DNA of 64,000 bases from Cyanoderma ruficeps (lineage: Eukaryota > Chordata > Aves > Passeriformes > Timaliidae). Location of the stretch: positions 10,725,472 through 10,789,471 of the forward strand of contig VZDJ01004378.1 of NCBI GenBank assembly GCA_008694505.1, written 5' to 3'. Under the pieces are notes generated by a model, which saw nothing but the letters and a program-made list of their open reading frames with translations, had not been told where the DNA came from and searched no databases. The first letter of the stretch is position 1, and every line of letters begins with the position of its first letter. The translations under genes were made by a program, and so were the position numbers. This document shows, piece by piece, positions 26,701 through 39,989 of the stretch.

Positions 26701-29700
26701 AAAATACAAACTTTGAACTATGAATAACAGATTCTGTTACACTGGGGAGTAACACTAATTAAAAATGATTTATTTTTTATTATGATGATTTTTTTTTTAA
26801 TGTCTCAATGGCAAGATAATATTCTCATTGTAATGAGGAGTTTAATGTTAACTGATCACACAATGTCCATTTAGGAAAAATACTGTAGTGCTTGGATTTG
26901 ATGCTGCCCATTCTAGTGGACCCAAAACTCTGGCAAGGATGAAGGAAGCTCAGTTGCTCTGATGGTTTTGATAGTCTGTTTTGGTCTTTTAAGCGGGTTC
27001 AACACTTGCTGTAAAGGCAGATGGGGATTTTCTGGAAGGATGTAGAGTATTTATAGTATTCTTACAGTGCTTTTCAAATGCTCTGCAATCATTCATTCTT
27101 TAATGTGCTGCTACCCTGGTAGCATTTGCATTATTTTCTGCTTACAGATATACCAAAGCAGTTACAATTGAACAGGGAATAGGGACTTAAAAGCAGAAAA
27201 CTTCTGGAATTTTGCTAAAAAAATCTATCTTATGAGGCAAGATATCCCTATTTTTTTTTAAGTACTGTGAATTTGATAAGGTAGGGAAATTTAAACCCTA
27301 CATGATCTGCACCTCTTTTCTGTCTTTTATTTATCTGCAGGAATTGCCTACTTTGTAAATTTGCATCCCAGTCTTTCAAGAAAGGATAGTCCTTATTCTA
27401 ATTTCCCTGTCTGACTTCTAACCAAGTAATTTGTGGCAAAACTCTTTAAAAGTATTGTCTTTACTGAATTTTTGTTTTGGCCACACAGAGTAAAAAAGCA
27501 GAAAGTCAAAGATTTAGCAATTTGGCATTGATTTCTGTCACTTGGCAGCAAAGTATTCTTTGTCTGGAGAGGTGGCTGCCCTGAGTGTGCCCAAAAGAGG
27601 GGAAGGCTATCATCTCCTGAGTTCTTCCTGAGCTTCAGTCCCTCTCATCCCACCATCTGTCTGTCAGCAGTATTCATGTCCAAATACTATTTCTCATAGA
27701 TTTTGAAAATGCTGGGTTTTGAAGACCGGCAGTTCAGTCCCTACATGCACACCGACAAAAGCCAAAGAGAAAGGAACTCTGTGTGTGCATACATGCACAT
27801 GTACATATATCAGAAAATATTTCAGAGAAGGAAATTATGTCCTTACAAATTCATTACTGCTGCAAAACTTACTGTTTCTTCTGTTAAAGATCAGTTGTGA
27901 GGAGAAAAACTCCACAACACTATAAAAGATCTGTTGCAAAATACTGTGTCAAATGTGTTTGACTGTGATAGTCCAGGTTCTCTAGTGTTTTACTTGCTGC
28001 TCTTCTGTTGAAGTTATTTCTTATGTGCTTGTTATACAGGCATAGAGATCAGACTCGTGGGCTTTTTTTCTGAGACCTGATTTACTATTTTATGCAAAGT
28101 GTTTTTAAATTTTCCAAAAATATTTTTCAATTCTGGTTTCTTTGCCTGTGTTGCATTTCCTGTAAGCAAAGAGATGCCATGAGGTTAGTAGTGCAGATGT
28201 GCCATGGGCAAAAGGCACTTACCTGGAATGACTTCCAGTGCAAAGCAACAGACTTTACCCACCTTCTCCCTCATGCTGAATGAGATATTACTGGAGTATG
28301 CACCTGCATCTCGACTGAAAAACATGAAATAGTTTTTGGGTACTTTAATACTAAGTACCAGGATCTCAGCTGTAGGTATTTACAGCTTCTAAGCAGCCAC
28401 AACCATGTGCAGTCATCAGGCTACACCCCATATAGTCATTAAGGAAAGGTATAGTCCAAGACTACCCAGTACTAAATTCAGCGCTTAGATCTGTTACTGG
28501 GCAGAGAAGTGAAAGCTGTGGTAGCTCAAGTACTGTGTGGAGCCAGGACTATTGCAGCCCAGTCAGAGGATGCTAGTCACTGATACTTGTCATTGGCTGC
28601 TTCCCTGAGGTGGTTTTGATAAATCTCTTAGACACACAGGATGAAGCCTGTAGGCTCATCCTCATTTTCCTTTGTTCTTTCATGCCCTAAATGGTTAAAT
28701 TTTTCTGCTCATTGAGCCAGCACACTAAGAGAATTCAGTTTGTTTGCAGCCTGAAATGGTACAGTTTTTTTAGTAGCATTTTGAGTCAAATCATCATAAG
28801 AATTTCAAGGTCATTGGCATCCGAAGGAATTGTGTTCAGAGCAGTCTTTGGGGCCCCTGTCCAGCCTCAGCTTGGGGATACAGGAGGTTGTGCCAGCAGG
28901 ACAATGAAAGTTAATGGATTTCAGCTTGTGCACAGCTCCCCGTTTGCCTTGATTTAAAGGTCCCAGTTTCGGTCCTTTATGGTGTATTTAGGTTTCCTTA
29001 TAGGCCTCCAAGGAACCACAAACTTCTTTATTCCTTAAAAGTATACCTTGTTTCTGTAATTGAAGCTGTTTTGTTACTGTAATTTCTCCCTAATATTACA
29101 GTTCTAGTCAAGTGATCTTTCCCTCTGGAGGCATCAATTACTATGGGTTTTGAATAGGCCTCCCTCCAGTATGTGTCCTTTTGCTCCCAATGCCAAAATC
29201 AGGTCACTGTAATTCGCTTCCCTAATAAAAAATACTTCTGTGGTTCTTCTTTCAAACCCAATGTGTAATGTGTACAGGTGAATAATTTCACTCTTCACCA
29301 TCTTACATAGAACTCATGCCATATCTACAAAAAACTAAAGAATACTACAGGTTTCATGAGATTTTTCTACATTTTCTTTGTTTTCATGAAGACATTGAAT
29401 GTCCAAAGTCCAGAGAGAAGCTTGTAGGGTTTGTGCAGGTAGTGAACCTGTGTAGATTTGAATTCTTGTGAGGGAGCAGGGGAGACAGCCGTAGCAGTGC
29501 ACTTTGTGAAAGATGTTCAGCTGAAATGAAATTGTCACAAGGCTTGTTGGCTAACCCCTGTGTGTTAGGGTATTTTGATACCTGGGCTCCACAACTTTCT
29601 GGACACAGTAATGAGTCCTCACTACTGTGTACCATCTACCTGTTTGTGGATTAGTCTGCACAACATCTCTGGGAATGGAGGGGAACAAGCTCTGTGTCAG

Positions 29701-30669
29701 AGAACTCTGTATCTGAGAACTGAAGCAAAGGTTGGTCTCACTCCTTTTATTGCATAGCCACAGAAGCAGAAGCTGTCAGGGTCCAAATGTGACCTGAAGA
29801 CTCTCTTCACATACAAATACCAACTAAAGCTTCCTGCTTGCAACCAAGCTAATACTCTGTGTTATTGGGTTCATCCTGCTTTATTGCAATTATTTGTTTC
29901 ACAATGTTCAAACCAAGTGCAGCTTTGCCTTTTTGTGAAGGGTTCCCCTATGAAACCCTTAAGATGCTTAACTCAGATGGGTGTATGTAGTAGTTATCAC
30001 TCTACCATCTGCCCAAAAACTTGCACTTTTCATGAGATGCCACTGCTGTGACATCTGGCACTAAAAATATATTTTCTGCATCATCTCACAATTGAGGAAG
30101 ATGCCACGGCTGTTTAGCTCCACAGGAGATTCCTTGAAGCATCTTTCTGTTATCTAACAGCTTCTCCAATGAAGCACCACTACACTGGCCAGGGAAGGAC
30201 TTATGCCATTAATGGAAGCCGTATTTCTGCTTTATGGCTTGGATTGCTGTCAGAAGGGAGTGGTGCTTGTGTGATGGATTGATTGATGTTAGCCACTCTG
30301 TCCTACATGCTATAAATCAGCTGGTGTGATGCGACTAGAAGGACTATGTAATCTTCTGTAAGTCAGCTTCTATTACCCAGAAGTCAAAGACCTGAAAAAT
30401 TGATGCACAGCTGTATTTCTCAAAGTTTGGCATGTCTTGCCGAACAGTTTCTGTATAGCTTGAGCCTGCATTGTACTGGGATATCCTTCTTCATTCACGG
30501 AATAATTTCCCCCTAAAAGTATTTCCTCCATAGCATTCTGTCTCAAGATTAAGCAGAATGAGTAGGTCATATAGCATGATTATCTCAGCAGCTTGCTGCT
30601 CCTATGTGCTGTGCAGTGTTTTCCACCCTTGGCAAGAGCCACCACAAAACCCTGTGTATTTTCTTGTAG

Positions 30670-30768
30670 GAGGTGGAGCTGTGCCGCATTGGCAGCCAGG
30701 AGAAGCTGGGGCTGACTGTCTGTTACAGAACTGATGACGAGGAGGACACGGGAATCTATGTCAGTGAG
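30670..30768 (+). CDS. PDZRN4: PDZRN4 exon: first half of PDZ2
   Basis: A 99-bp symmetric exon of 33 codons in phase 0, after acceptor ttcttgtag and before donor gtaagg. It encodes [20 protein letters not shown] then [19 protein letters not shown] is the carboxylate-binding loop of PDZ2 (the GLGF position), and TGIYVSE is the beta-C strand. Because it is a multiple of three, skipping it would keep frame but destroy PDZ2. It lies alone after a 22-kb intron. Confidence 0.96.
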
Positions 30769-32920
30769 GTAAGGACATGACATTGGGGAGGAGCATGGGA
30801 GATGTTCATGGAGGGCGACGCATGCCAGGGAATGAACGTACAAGTGCTCTTAGACAGGAGTGCAGAAGCGTTGGCCATCAACCAGCTCATGTCACTCTCA
30901 ATTCTTTTAGATTATCAGTTCAAATCATGTTGCCCAAGCACAGTAATTATTACTAGTGGGCTTCTTTAGTATAAGTGCTTTTAACTACAGCATTGTAGTT
31001 AGTAAAGCATAAAGCAGTCTGAAATGGTCTGAATTTTGAAAGAAATGTGCCCCTATGATGGAGATCGGACGGAGCTTTTGAGGAGAAAAGTGCCTTCTCC
31101 ACAACTCTACTTGCATTCTCCCTCTGCCACAGCCTCAGTTATCCTAACAGTGGTCAATCGTGTTACAGTCGTGGTACACACAGACATACCAAGATGGGTG
31201 GAGAGAGTAGTTTGAGAGATTAATATGTTGGAAAACCAAAATGTAGAATTCTAAATACTGAGGTGGGATGAATCCTCAGGTTTTGACTGGGTACACTCAG
31301 AAAACATGGCATCCAGCAAAGATTGTTAAGTGTTTCACGAGGTCAGTCCATAAGACTTCCAAGAACACCATTTCCCTTTGAGTGAGAGTGATTGACTGGA
31401 GCAGTCATTCAAAGAGGGTTTTGTTCTGGGTAAAACAGAACTCTTCTGAGTCCAAAGTCACTGTTGATTGTTCTGCATGAACTGTGATCCCAATTGGTCA
31501 CTTTTTTGACATGTTGAACCAAATTTCTACATTAGAGAAAGGTTCTTCAGTATAAGGGGGGTTTGTTCCTGGAATAAGGCTGTCCAGGGGTGTGGTCACA
31601 GCACCAAGACTGTCAGAATTAAAGGAGCAACTAGACAAAGCTTTTAGTCATATGGTTTTCTTTTAGATAGTCCTGTGAGGAGCAGGTTTCTGGACTTAAT
31701 GGGATCCTTAAGCGTTGATTCCAACTTGAGAGATTGTGATTCTAAATTCTTAGTGAAGCTCATGGATGGAGAGGATCAGAAAAGACAGAATTCTCCTATG
31801 TATCTGAATGGGACGAAGGCAAGATTACACATAAAGAGGCTGGTAGCAATGTTAAATAAGCTAAAAAGCACAGCCTTGGAACAAGAACAAGGAATTAATA
31901 TAGATTACCTAAGAATAAATCTTCCACCAGTTGTATAAGCTGTGATTTGAAGTCTGTTTGACCTTGTGAGGAAAAAGAAAGTTCAGGAATCTCTTAAGTT
32001 CTAGGATTATATCTGAAATGTTCTGTTTATCCTACATGATAAAATTTTCTCAGAACTTTGAATGTATTGTTATTATCTTTTGTACTTGATTAAGGACTTG
32101 CAATTCATTGGTGTTTTTTCTATGACAATGCACTAGAAGAAAATAATATCTAACAGATGTAGAGGACGTTGGCTGCTTACTAAATGTTCAACTCAAATTT
32201 TGGATTTGAAAAAGAACTTATGTCATGATGGGGCAAAATAAATGATTTAAGATAATCGTCAAGTGAAAGGTGATAGATTGAACTGTCCTGCAACAAACAG
32301 TAGGTCATTGCTCAGGGATGAGCTGTAGTGTCTTTGATAAACTATCACAGGAGTGCTAAATATCTGTTTAGGTTAAAGTAACTTAAAATTAACTGGTTCA
32401 GGCTAGGAATGATTTACGGGACCTGTGAGTGATCTATACAATATGGATCCTTTGGGTTTATTTTGATGTTTTCTTGCAAACAGATTGATTACTAAGATAA
32501 TAATTTAATAGTAAATGTTTCCATGGAGGAAAAAGAATTGTGGCCAAAGATAGACCCATTTGTATAGAGGTATCAACTGCTGCAGAAACCTCTCAGTCCA
32601 CAGTGAACTTCCAGAGAAAAGGGTGTCTGTCATTAATTTTTAATGATCTGACAGCTGAAGGTTAATGTCTAACAGTGGCATAGGAACTTGTTAATTTGAA
32701 AATCATATGCTCCCAACCCTTTCGATCTTGAGGCATTTATCTGAAACAAGCTCGTACGATCATTTAAAGACCTGTGTTGTTTCTGTGATGCTAAAGGCAA
32801 CTTCAGATTGCCTCTGTACTGTGTAAAAATGGTATTTTTTCAATTCTTGTAATTGTGCAGCTGTTATAATTTCCCATTAAAATCTTTTCATGCTCAGTTA
32901 CTGGTAATTGTCCTGTGCAG
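30769..32920 (+). other. PDZRN4 intron, 2.2 kb
   Basis: GT-AG intron inside PDZ2. It holds one CR1 3'-end fragment at 31587-31750; nothing else recognised. Confidence 0.85.
31587..31750 (+). mobile_element. CR1 LINE 3'-end fragment, plus strand
   Basis: Contains ggggtgtggtcacagcacca, caagactgtcagaattaaag, a diverged form of the final CR1 block (gggatcctt ... ttccaact) and the terminal tgtgattctaaattct. It is the last 160 bases of a CR1 in sense orientation, 5'-truncated. An open frame starting inside it at 31675 is therefore not a gene. Confidence 0.75.
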
Positions 32921-32983
32921 GTTGATCCAAACAGCATTGCTGCCAGAGACGGACGGATCCGTGAAGGAGACCGCATTTTGCAA
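32921..32983 (+). CDS. PDZRN4: PDZRN4 exon: PDZ2 core (21 codons)
   Basis: A 63-bp symmetric micro-exon between cctgtgcag and gtatgt. It encodes [20 protein letters not shown] then Q. This is the PDZ signature stretch with the small-residue helix alpha-A (SIAARDGRI) and the GDRIL strand. Its position and phase match the PDZRN/LNX family. The frame stays open for 37 codons past the donor, which I regard as incidental. Confidence 0.96.
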
Positions 32984-35900
32984 GTATGTGACAATAGACC
33001 CTTCCTTAAACTCTTTCTTCAGAAAAACATGTGGTGCCATCTTCTCTGTGGACTGTTAATGAGGGAAGATAGTTCTCTTTGTTACTGTGATCGATGAGAA
33101 AATCCATGTCTGTCTGTTTTTTAACACAATAGCTGGGAGCTAGAGTGCATGTACTGAAAAATGAGACTGACAAACTCGTTCTGGCTCATGCACTTACGTC
33201 CCATGTCTTTTTTTTCTCCATATTTATTAGAAAATCTCATTTCCACTATGTTCATCTCAGTGTCAAATTCTAAACAGGATCCTGCAGACATAAATAGCAG
33301 TGTCAGAGACGTGCTGATCATTCACCAATTGCATAAATTTGGGTAAAACTCATTTATGCTAAGCATAGATAATAAAGAGTTTTCACACAAAAAATGTGTT
33401 GTTTAGAGAAGGATGATCTTGAATGTACTTAAGGAGGGGGTTCATTAGTTTTTTGTTGATATTTTCTTTCCTCCCCCAATAATACATTTCTTTTCTGAAT
33501 TCTTTTCTAATCCACCACCTTGGCTTTTTTCCCTGCCTTTGTTTCTGTTGATCCACTTGCTTAAAGAACAATTCCAAGGATAGGTTTGTGTGTTACAGCA
33601 TAGGTGGGTGGCTGGCTGCTGCACAGGGCAGTGTACCTGTACAGAGAGGGAAACAGCAAAATTTGCAGTATGTTTTCATTTTCAATGGAAAATAGCAATG
33701 GGTAGTACATTTTTCATCCTAGTGCAAAATCATGAAACAGATACCAAAAATCACTTGACTGGAAATTTTTTGCTGTGTTGTAGCATTTTAATTCTGGTTC
33801 CAAGTTGATTTGCCTTGTATTTTTGCCTTTTTTCACTGAAGCCCCAGAAGAAACTCCTGGTGATGACAGGTTGGTTTTCTGTAACATGTTTCATAATTGC
33901 CCTTCTTTAATTTAAGCAGATGAGCTTTCAGGTTTTCACAAGATCAGTCTGTTCCTTCCTTCCAATCTTTTCATTTCTGCAGGAAATATCTTTGATGAAA
34001 CGTGTAACTCTTATCCAACATCTTAAATCAGCTTTGGGAGTCTAGCTACACAACAGTGTCTATTAGCTGGCTTACCATAGCCGTCCATTTTCTAGAGAGG
34101 AAATGATAAATTAGATTTTAATGTTGGGCTCACTTGGGGGCTGCTGGTTTTTTCTCTGTATAATGTTCTCCACCAGAAAGCACAAATACCACGATGTGAG
34201 GGCAGTGACGTCCTTGGCAGGACTTGGGGTGAAAGGACCATTACATGGGATGCATTTAGGAGAGGAAAAGTTAGGGCACTGCCTTACATGTCTTTATGTG
34301 AAATACCTACTGAAGAAATAACAGTATTTTTAACTTTCAAAAATCAGAAAAACGCCCTTTTTTATTCAACTAAGTAGAAACAACTTTTTATTTCTACTCT
34401 ACGTGTGTCAAAATAAGGAAAGAGAGAGTAGGTCTATTTTCCACTTCTTTTCTTGTTTTGTGAAATGTCTGGGTGGACAGTCAACAGCAGTTCAGGCAAA
34501 TGTTCTCCAGTTCCTAATGAAATTCAATTCATTTCAATTTTGAGTAAAGACTTCAGGGCTGAGAGAAAACATAGATAATTCTGCCATCCTCTTGTGGACT
34601 GGAGCATTACTTTAATGTCAGTGCTGATATATAGGTATGAATTTGATCATTAAAGTTAATACCCGGAGAGTTATGTGGGGTTTACTTTCATATCTGAAAA
34701 CACATTGACCCTCTATCTCCTTTTATTGATGAGATAGCTCAGAGAAATAGAAGGTGACCGTGCCATTATGGGAGGATTACACTGAGGCTGGGTGAGATAC
34801 AGATCCTTGAGCACAGGGACGTTTTCTGTGGGTGGCAGGTGGCATTGATTAAGGCTACAGGGGAAATGCCCAGTTATGTGTATTCCTCACAAAATGACAG
34901 CAGGTTTCCTCTCATTTTTGAGGCTTTATCTGCCCCCTTCTCACTCTCAGAAACCAGCAACCTTCACAGTCTAAGCATCTGAAAACTGCCTGGGTACTTT
35001 ATATGAAATGTTACAAAGTCAAGCAGAAGTTTTAGGATGGCAGTCCTAGTGGTAGTTGCCTAAACTTCTCCTCTTTTTTAGCTAAGAACCTCCAGGCTAA
35101 GCACAGTACATGGGGAAGGCTGAAGTCCTGCTCTATCCCCATGATAGTGCAGCTGGGATGGGGTGGCCACCTTCAGGTAGTGTGGGGACAGCCCAACCAC
35201 CTCCTCTGGGCTCCATGGTGAGCAGTTACGCAGCTGATAGGAGTTACTGGGGCAGCCACCATGTCTTGGGATGTTCTGTACAGGCTGGAAATCTGTTCCT
35301 GAACCTCTCTGCAGCTGAATCTCTGCTTTTCAGGTTAGGGCAGCTCTGTGTTACCTGGTCTCCCACAGACCACAGCTATGCCATCATGTAAACTTTGAAG
35401 GGTCTCAGGCATTTCGCCCACTGCCAGTTAGGTGATCAGGGATTTTCTTTAATCTGGATTAAAGCTGTGTTTTTGAGTCAGGGCTTTCAGGCCAAACATA
35501 TGTACAAAATTCAACTTTCTCTTTGATTTTCAACTACAAGTTCCTACTACTTTGAAACGGAACCATTAGAAGTTGTTGGGGTTTTTTTCCCAAAAAATAT
35601 TCCAATATTTCTACCACTGTTTTGTTTTCATTCTTTTTGAAATAGACTGAATTTTGGAGGTTTTGTTGCCACAATGAAAATAATCCACGTCTTTTGCTGT
35701 GAATTGGACAAAACTGAATTCATATGGGAAATAAGATTTCTATTTGATTCCCTCATAAATGGTTTTTGGACAATGAAAATTGTGTTTGATACCATGTAGT
35801 CATGGATTTTTTTTTTTTTAATGGGGTTACAGAATAGGAGAGAGGTAGCAAGAAAAGACAAGTTTCATCAAAGAACCACTTTTATTTTGATTATCCCCTT

Positions 35901-36448
35901 GTAAGGGGGATACATATGTTTTTTGTGCTATCAGCTACTAAGCTGTCCGCACAAATATGAAATGATTAAACAGAGCAGCAACAAGCAGTGGCCTGAAAGT
36001 ATTGCCTGGTGAGAGATAATACTGTAGCTCTCTAATTGGCTCTCTACCAGCATTCAGTGTGACTGATTTCAGCTGTAACATTACCAGTCTTCTTCCACCA
36101 GCACTATTATCTCAGAGTGACACTTCCATTACTCTGAACGGAGAAAGATGAACGTCACCTGTCAGGGGCTGGTTAATTGTGTTGCTAGATGTATGTTACC
36201 AGGGCGCAGGTTGGACATTTATGAACATAACTGCTTCCTCTGATGTCCGCCATCCTTCAACGATCAATACAGCTCTTACAGTAAGCGCATAATTGAGTGA
36301 AGGCACTTACCACCGAGGGGCTGAAGATGAGCCCGTTGCGCAATTTTCATTGTCCATACATTCAGCACAAATGAGCTGATATCTGCCCTTTATTGTGTGT
36401 TGCTTTGTGGAAATAGAAACTAATGTGCCACTTTCATTTGTTTCCTAG
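32984..36448 (+). other. PDZRN4 intron, 3.5 kb
   Basis: GT-AG intron inside PDZ2. No transposon recognised. The last 450 bases before the acceptor are relatively CpG-containing and non-repetitive compared with the rest, a possible conserved noncoding element. Confidence 0.8.
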
Positions 36449-36550
36449 ATAAATGGCCAAGATGTCCAGAACAGGGAAGAGGCAGTGGCATTGCTCTCCA
36501 GCGAAGAATGCAGGAAAATTGTGTTGCTGGTCGCGAGGCCAGAGATGCAG
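36449..36550 (+). CDS. PDZRN4: PDZRN4 exon: end of PDZ2 (helix alpha-B)
   Basis: A 102-bp symmetric exon of 34 codons that starts [16 protein letters not shown] and ends [19 protein letters not shown] is helix alpha-B of PDZ2; the alpha-B1 position is Arg rather than the His of PDZ1, so ligand preference should differ. The donor at 36551 is CAG|gttaga, poor at +3 and +4. The frame remains open for 77 codons after it, and a second donor-like site (CAG|gtatat) follows at 36773 in the same phase. The exon ends shown are those that give the protein conserved in other species. Confidence 0.95.
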
Positions 36551-39500
36551 GTTAGACTAAACAGATGCACTGAGCCAGAACCTGGGTTATACCATGCATT
36601 CACTGTCACTGTAAATAATGAACTGCCAAGAAATGGGAATGCCAAAGTTACTGACAAAAGGAGCAAACAGTTAATTGCGGAGCTTTGGCTTTCTATATCC
36701 AACAAAGAAAATAATATTACTACGACATGTTTTCCCCAAGCTAAACAAGTTCTTTTCCAGCAGAGTGAGCAGGTATATAAATAACGCTGGCAGCACCAAT
36801 ATGGTATTAGTAAAATATGAAGTTGAACTTGAAAACTATGCATTACTCATTAGATGATTCTGGTTTGTTCAGGGGATAAATTTCCCTTACTTAACATTTA
36901 TCAATTTTATCTTTTATATCAAGTTTATCATTTATATGAACTTACACAAAGCGGTAGCTTTACATTGGTGAGAGGTTGTTTTATGCTATGTGGTTATAAA
37001 CAGGCATGTAAATGATTCATGTATGTATCAATTATGGGCCTTTCACTACAGTAGCATTCAGCAAATGGAAATCTAATTGTTTTGACAGCACCCTGGTCAC
37101 AAAAACATGCTTACATCTTGGGAGGTGCATTTTCAAAAGCTTTTAGAAACATTTTTATGCTTTAAAAATAAAATTATGCCAATGCCAATAATTTTGCCAT
37201 GCCAAGCATTTTCAATATCATTGCAGGGGACAGAGGTTAGATTGATTATCAGATAAAGAAGAAGTACAGTGTTAGAAAACTACTGTTTTTACATCCCTTT
37301 AAATTCTATTTGTAGGCTTTTGCAAAGCAAAAATACATTATATTTTCACTATTCTCTCTATCTGCCAGCAATTCAGAGTCGGATAAGTTGTCATTTGTCT
37401 CTCATGCTCTTGTTCTGATATTTTCAGTCTCACTACCTCCATATTCCGTAGAAATTAAGTGTAATTCAGCCACTTGGAATCTCTACTTGAATACTGTAGT
37501 TGTAAAAGAGTCACAGTTTCAGCATTCATATCCTTTATATTTTTCAGGAAGCTAAATAATTCTTGTAAAATCAGTGACAAAGTATAACAAAAATATGCCT
37601 CAGTTTATACTGCAAAATTGTAATCCTCAATTGCTGAAATTTTGAAAGAGATTTTTCAATATTATTCCAACTGTTTTTCATTAGGAGTCTATTTTTCATT
37701 GGGGAACGGAAACTCACCCACTTACAAAATACATGCCCAGAGAAAGTTCAGTCTATGTATTTGTTTAGACTGGTCAACATGAAATAAGGAATCAATGTTA
37801 TAAGATCACTATGAGATAAGGAATTACTTACGTGTACCAGTGTAGCTTCCCACATGAATACTCTTACAAATACTAAGTGTGGTTTGGTTTAGGTTTGGGC
37901 CTTTGGTACTGTTTTGGTTTTTTTTAGTTTATGTGTTTTAAGAACATACTCATACAAAACTGATGAAAAAGCCAGAGTAGGTCAGAGATCAGGCTATCAA
38001 CTGATTTCTGCTACTTGTGTTGCTTTGACTTGGTAAAAAACAGTCAGATTGAGCAGGCTTTCATTTCTAGATAGAAAATGTTAATGGCAGTATTGCAACC
38101 TTGAAGGGTGACTGCTGAGCACATTCCCTCAGTAACAGGGAAGAAAACCCCTCTGATCATGTATTTGTGCTGTGAATAATGAAGTTTTGAAACAGAGCAC
38201 CAGAGCAGCACACCACACACATGCATTCTCACCTGTGAATGTGTACACAGTGTAAGTAGTGCACATGTATGCTAGGGTACATATTAGTTTTCTTTTAAAA
38301 GCTGTAACATAATACAAACATTCTCATTAGTTATACAGTGGGTCTGCCACAATCAAATCAGCAGATTTGCCCAAGTGAGATTCATCTTTCATCCTCCAAA
38401 TTTGTTAATCTCTGCAATTCCCTCACATGAGGTGAATTAAACTGTGTCCTTTACAGTAGAGGAAGGCTGTGCTCATGCTTTCCTCTGGGAAAAAGAAGTA
38501 AACAAGACAAGTAAACAAAACTACCGAATGTTTCATAGAATGGTTTGAAAGTCCCATTAAGGACAAGCATAAAAATAATTTTTTCCTCAAGGAAAAAAGT
38601 CTCCTCCTAATGCCAAACCATAGAGAGCTGGCTTTACCAGGGGAGATGAAACGTTTATTATAGTCTTTATAAGAGGAAAGAATTTGTTGACATGGGCAAA
38701 ACCACATCAAAGTTTGTTAACAAAACAGTAATGTTCTGCCTGTATTCCATTAGAAGTATTGCACAGCATCAGTCACTCCTTGTGTAGCTTTGAACTGCTA
38801 CTACTGCTACTGGTTTGGTGTAACTTTTCTGGCTGACATCTGTGACCAGACATGTTCTGGCTATGAGGCAGTGGTAATTCTGCTCTAGGTGTTGGTCTGT
38901 GCTACATCCCTCTTGCCATCTTGGGACACAGGTTAGTCTTGTAATTGTTTTATGCTGAGGCTTTTCCTTCTAGCAAGTTTTTGTCACCATCATCCTGTGG
39001 TTCCTTCATCAATGATGAAACATTGTTTCCTTCTGCTGTAATCCTGTCATTATAGCCAAGAGTGCAACTGACCAGTGTTTTTTCTTTTTGATGCAGTGTG
39101 CCATCTGGCAAGGGATTGCAGGTATAAAGGATGTGTGCCATGTGCACACATGAGCATAATGAACAAAGTGGGAAAACAGAGTTTTAGGCCAAGGTGTCTG
39201 TTTTATCAGTTTCAAAAGATGTTAAGGGTGTGAAATGGGTTTAAGAGATATGTACTTGGCAGAAAACATAGCATCCCCTCCTGTCCTTTTGCAACACTGT
39301 GTTCACCAAATGTCAATGTACTATTTTATACGTGGGAAGAAAAAAACAAGCAAACAGGTAAGCCTTGCTTCCAGACACATTGGGAGAACAAAAATTGCCT
39401 CCCTTCAAGTCGCCTCATCTTTCTATCACCCTGTTCTATTTATTTGTTTACCTGGAAGATCAATGGGAAGATAGTGACAGAAACGCAGCAAAAGGTTTCC

Positions 39501-39771
39501 ACTGAGGTGATGGCAGCAGGGCTGGAATGGAGGTTGTTAAAGAGAAGAGCCCAGTTGCTTCCTGGCCCTATTAGTAATATTGCCATTCTTGCAGTGCGGG
39601 GTCTCTCAGTAGTAATGAACACGACAGCTTCAGGATTATGCACTGTGCCTTTCATAATCTTTTGAAAGGAAATAATGTCTGTGCTGTGCAGTCTCCTTCA
39701 TTATGAGAGGAAATCAGTCATACTGTTTTACGAAAGGATAAAAGACATGAATCCCATCTTTTTATCCTTTT

Positions 39772-39815
<44 letters not shown>

Positions 39816-39989
39816 NNNNNNNNNNNNNNNNNNNNNNNNNNNTTTTTGAGATGTGAACTCCTACTGCCTGGCTTTTTGAAGAGAATCATTAGAATAAAAA
39901 GAAGTAGTCAAGCACTGCCATTTGGGTTTACTCTATTTTAGCATGTGTCCTTGCTAACATAAAATAACATACTAATGTATTCTTTGCAG
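36551..39989 (+). other. PDZRN4 intron, 3.4 kb, with poly-T tract and N gap
   Basis: Begins with the weak donor gttaga and an open in-frame stretch to 36781. Near the 3' end it carries a long T tract interrupted by an assembly gap. No transposon recognised. Confidence 0.85.
39770..39847. repeat. Poly-T tract with 27-base assembly gap (N 39816-39842)
   Basis: A near-pure T run begins about 39770, is broken by single Cs, then by 27 Ns, and ends with five Ts. The gap length is probably not real. The tract lies about 145 bases upstream of an exon and could be a long homopolymer or hide unsequenced material. Confidence 0.95.

Larger units (their letters stand above)
8703..30669 (+). other. PDZRN4 intron, 22 kb
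   Basis: The largest intron in the window. It contains a retroviral LTR (11652-12670), a GC-rich block (12671-13070), a 72-bp tandem duplication (15602-15745), a CR1 (16396-16795) and an older CR1 (about 20580-20790). The rest is AT-rich with no gene or RNA recognised. Confidence 0.85.

Noticed and set aside
31675..31938. Plus-strand frame of 87 codons
   Set aside because: It begins inside a CR1 3' fragment and reads out of it; no recognised homology.
36445..36843. Minus-strand frame of 132 codons
   Set aside because: Shadow of the plus-strand PDZ2 exon and its open extension.
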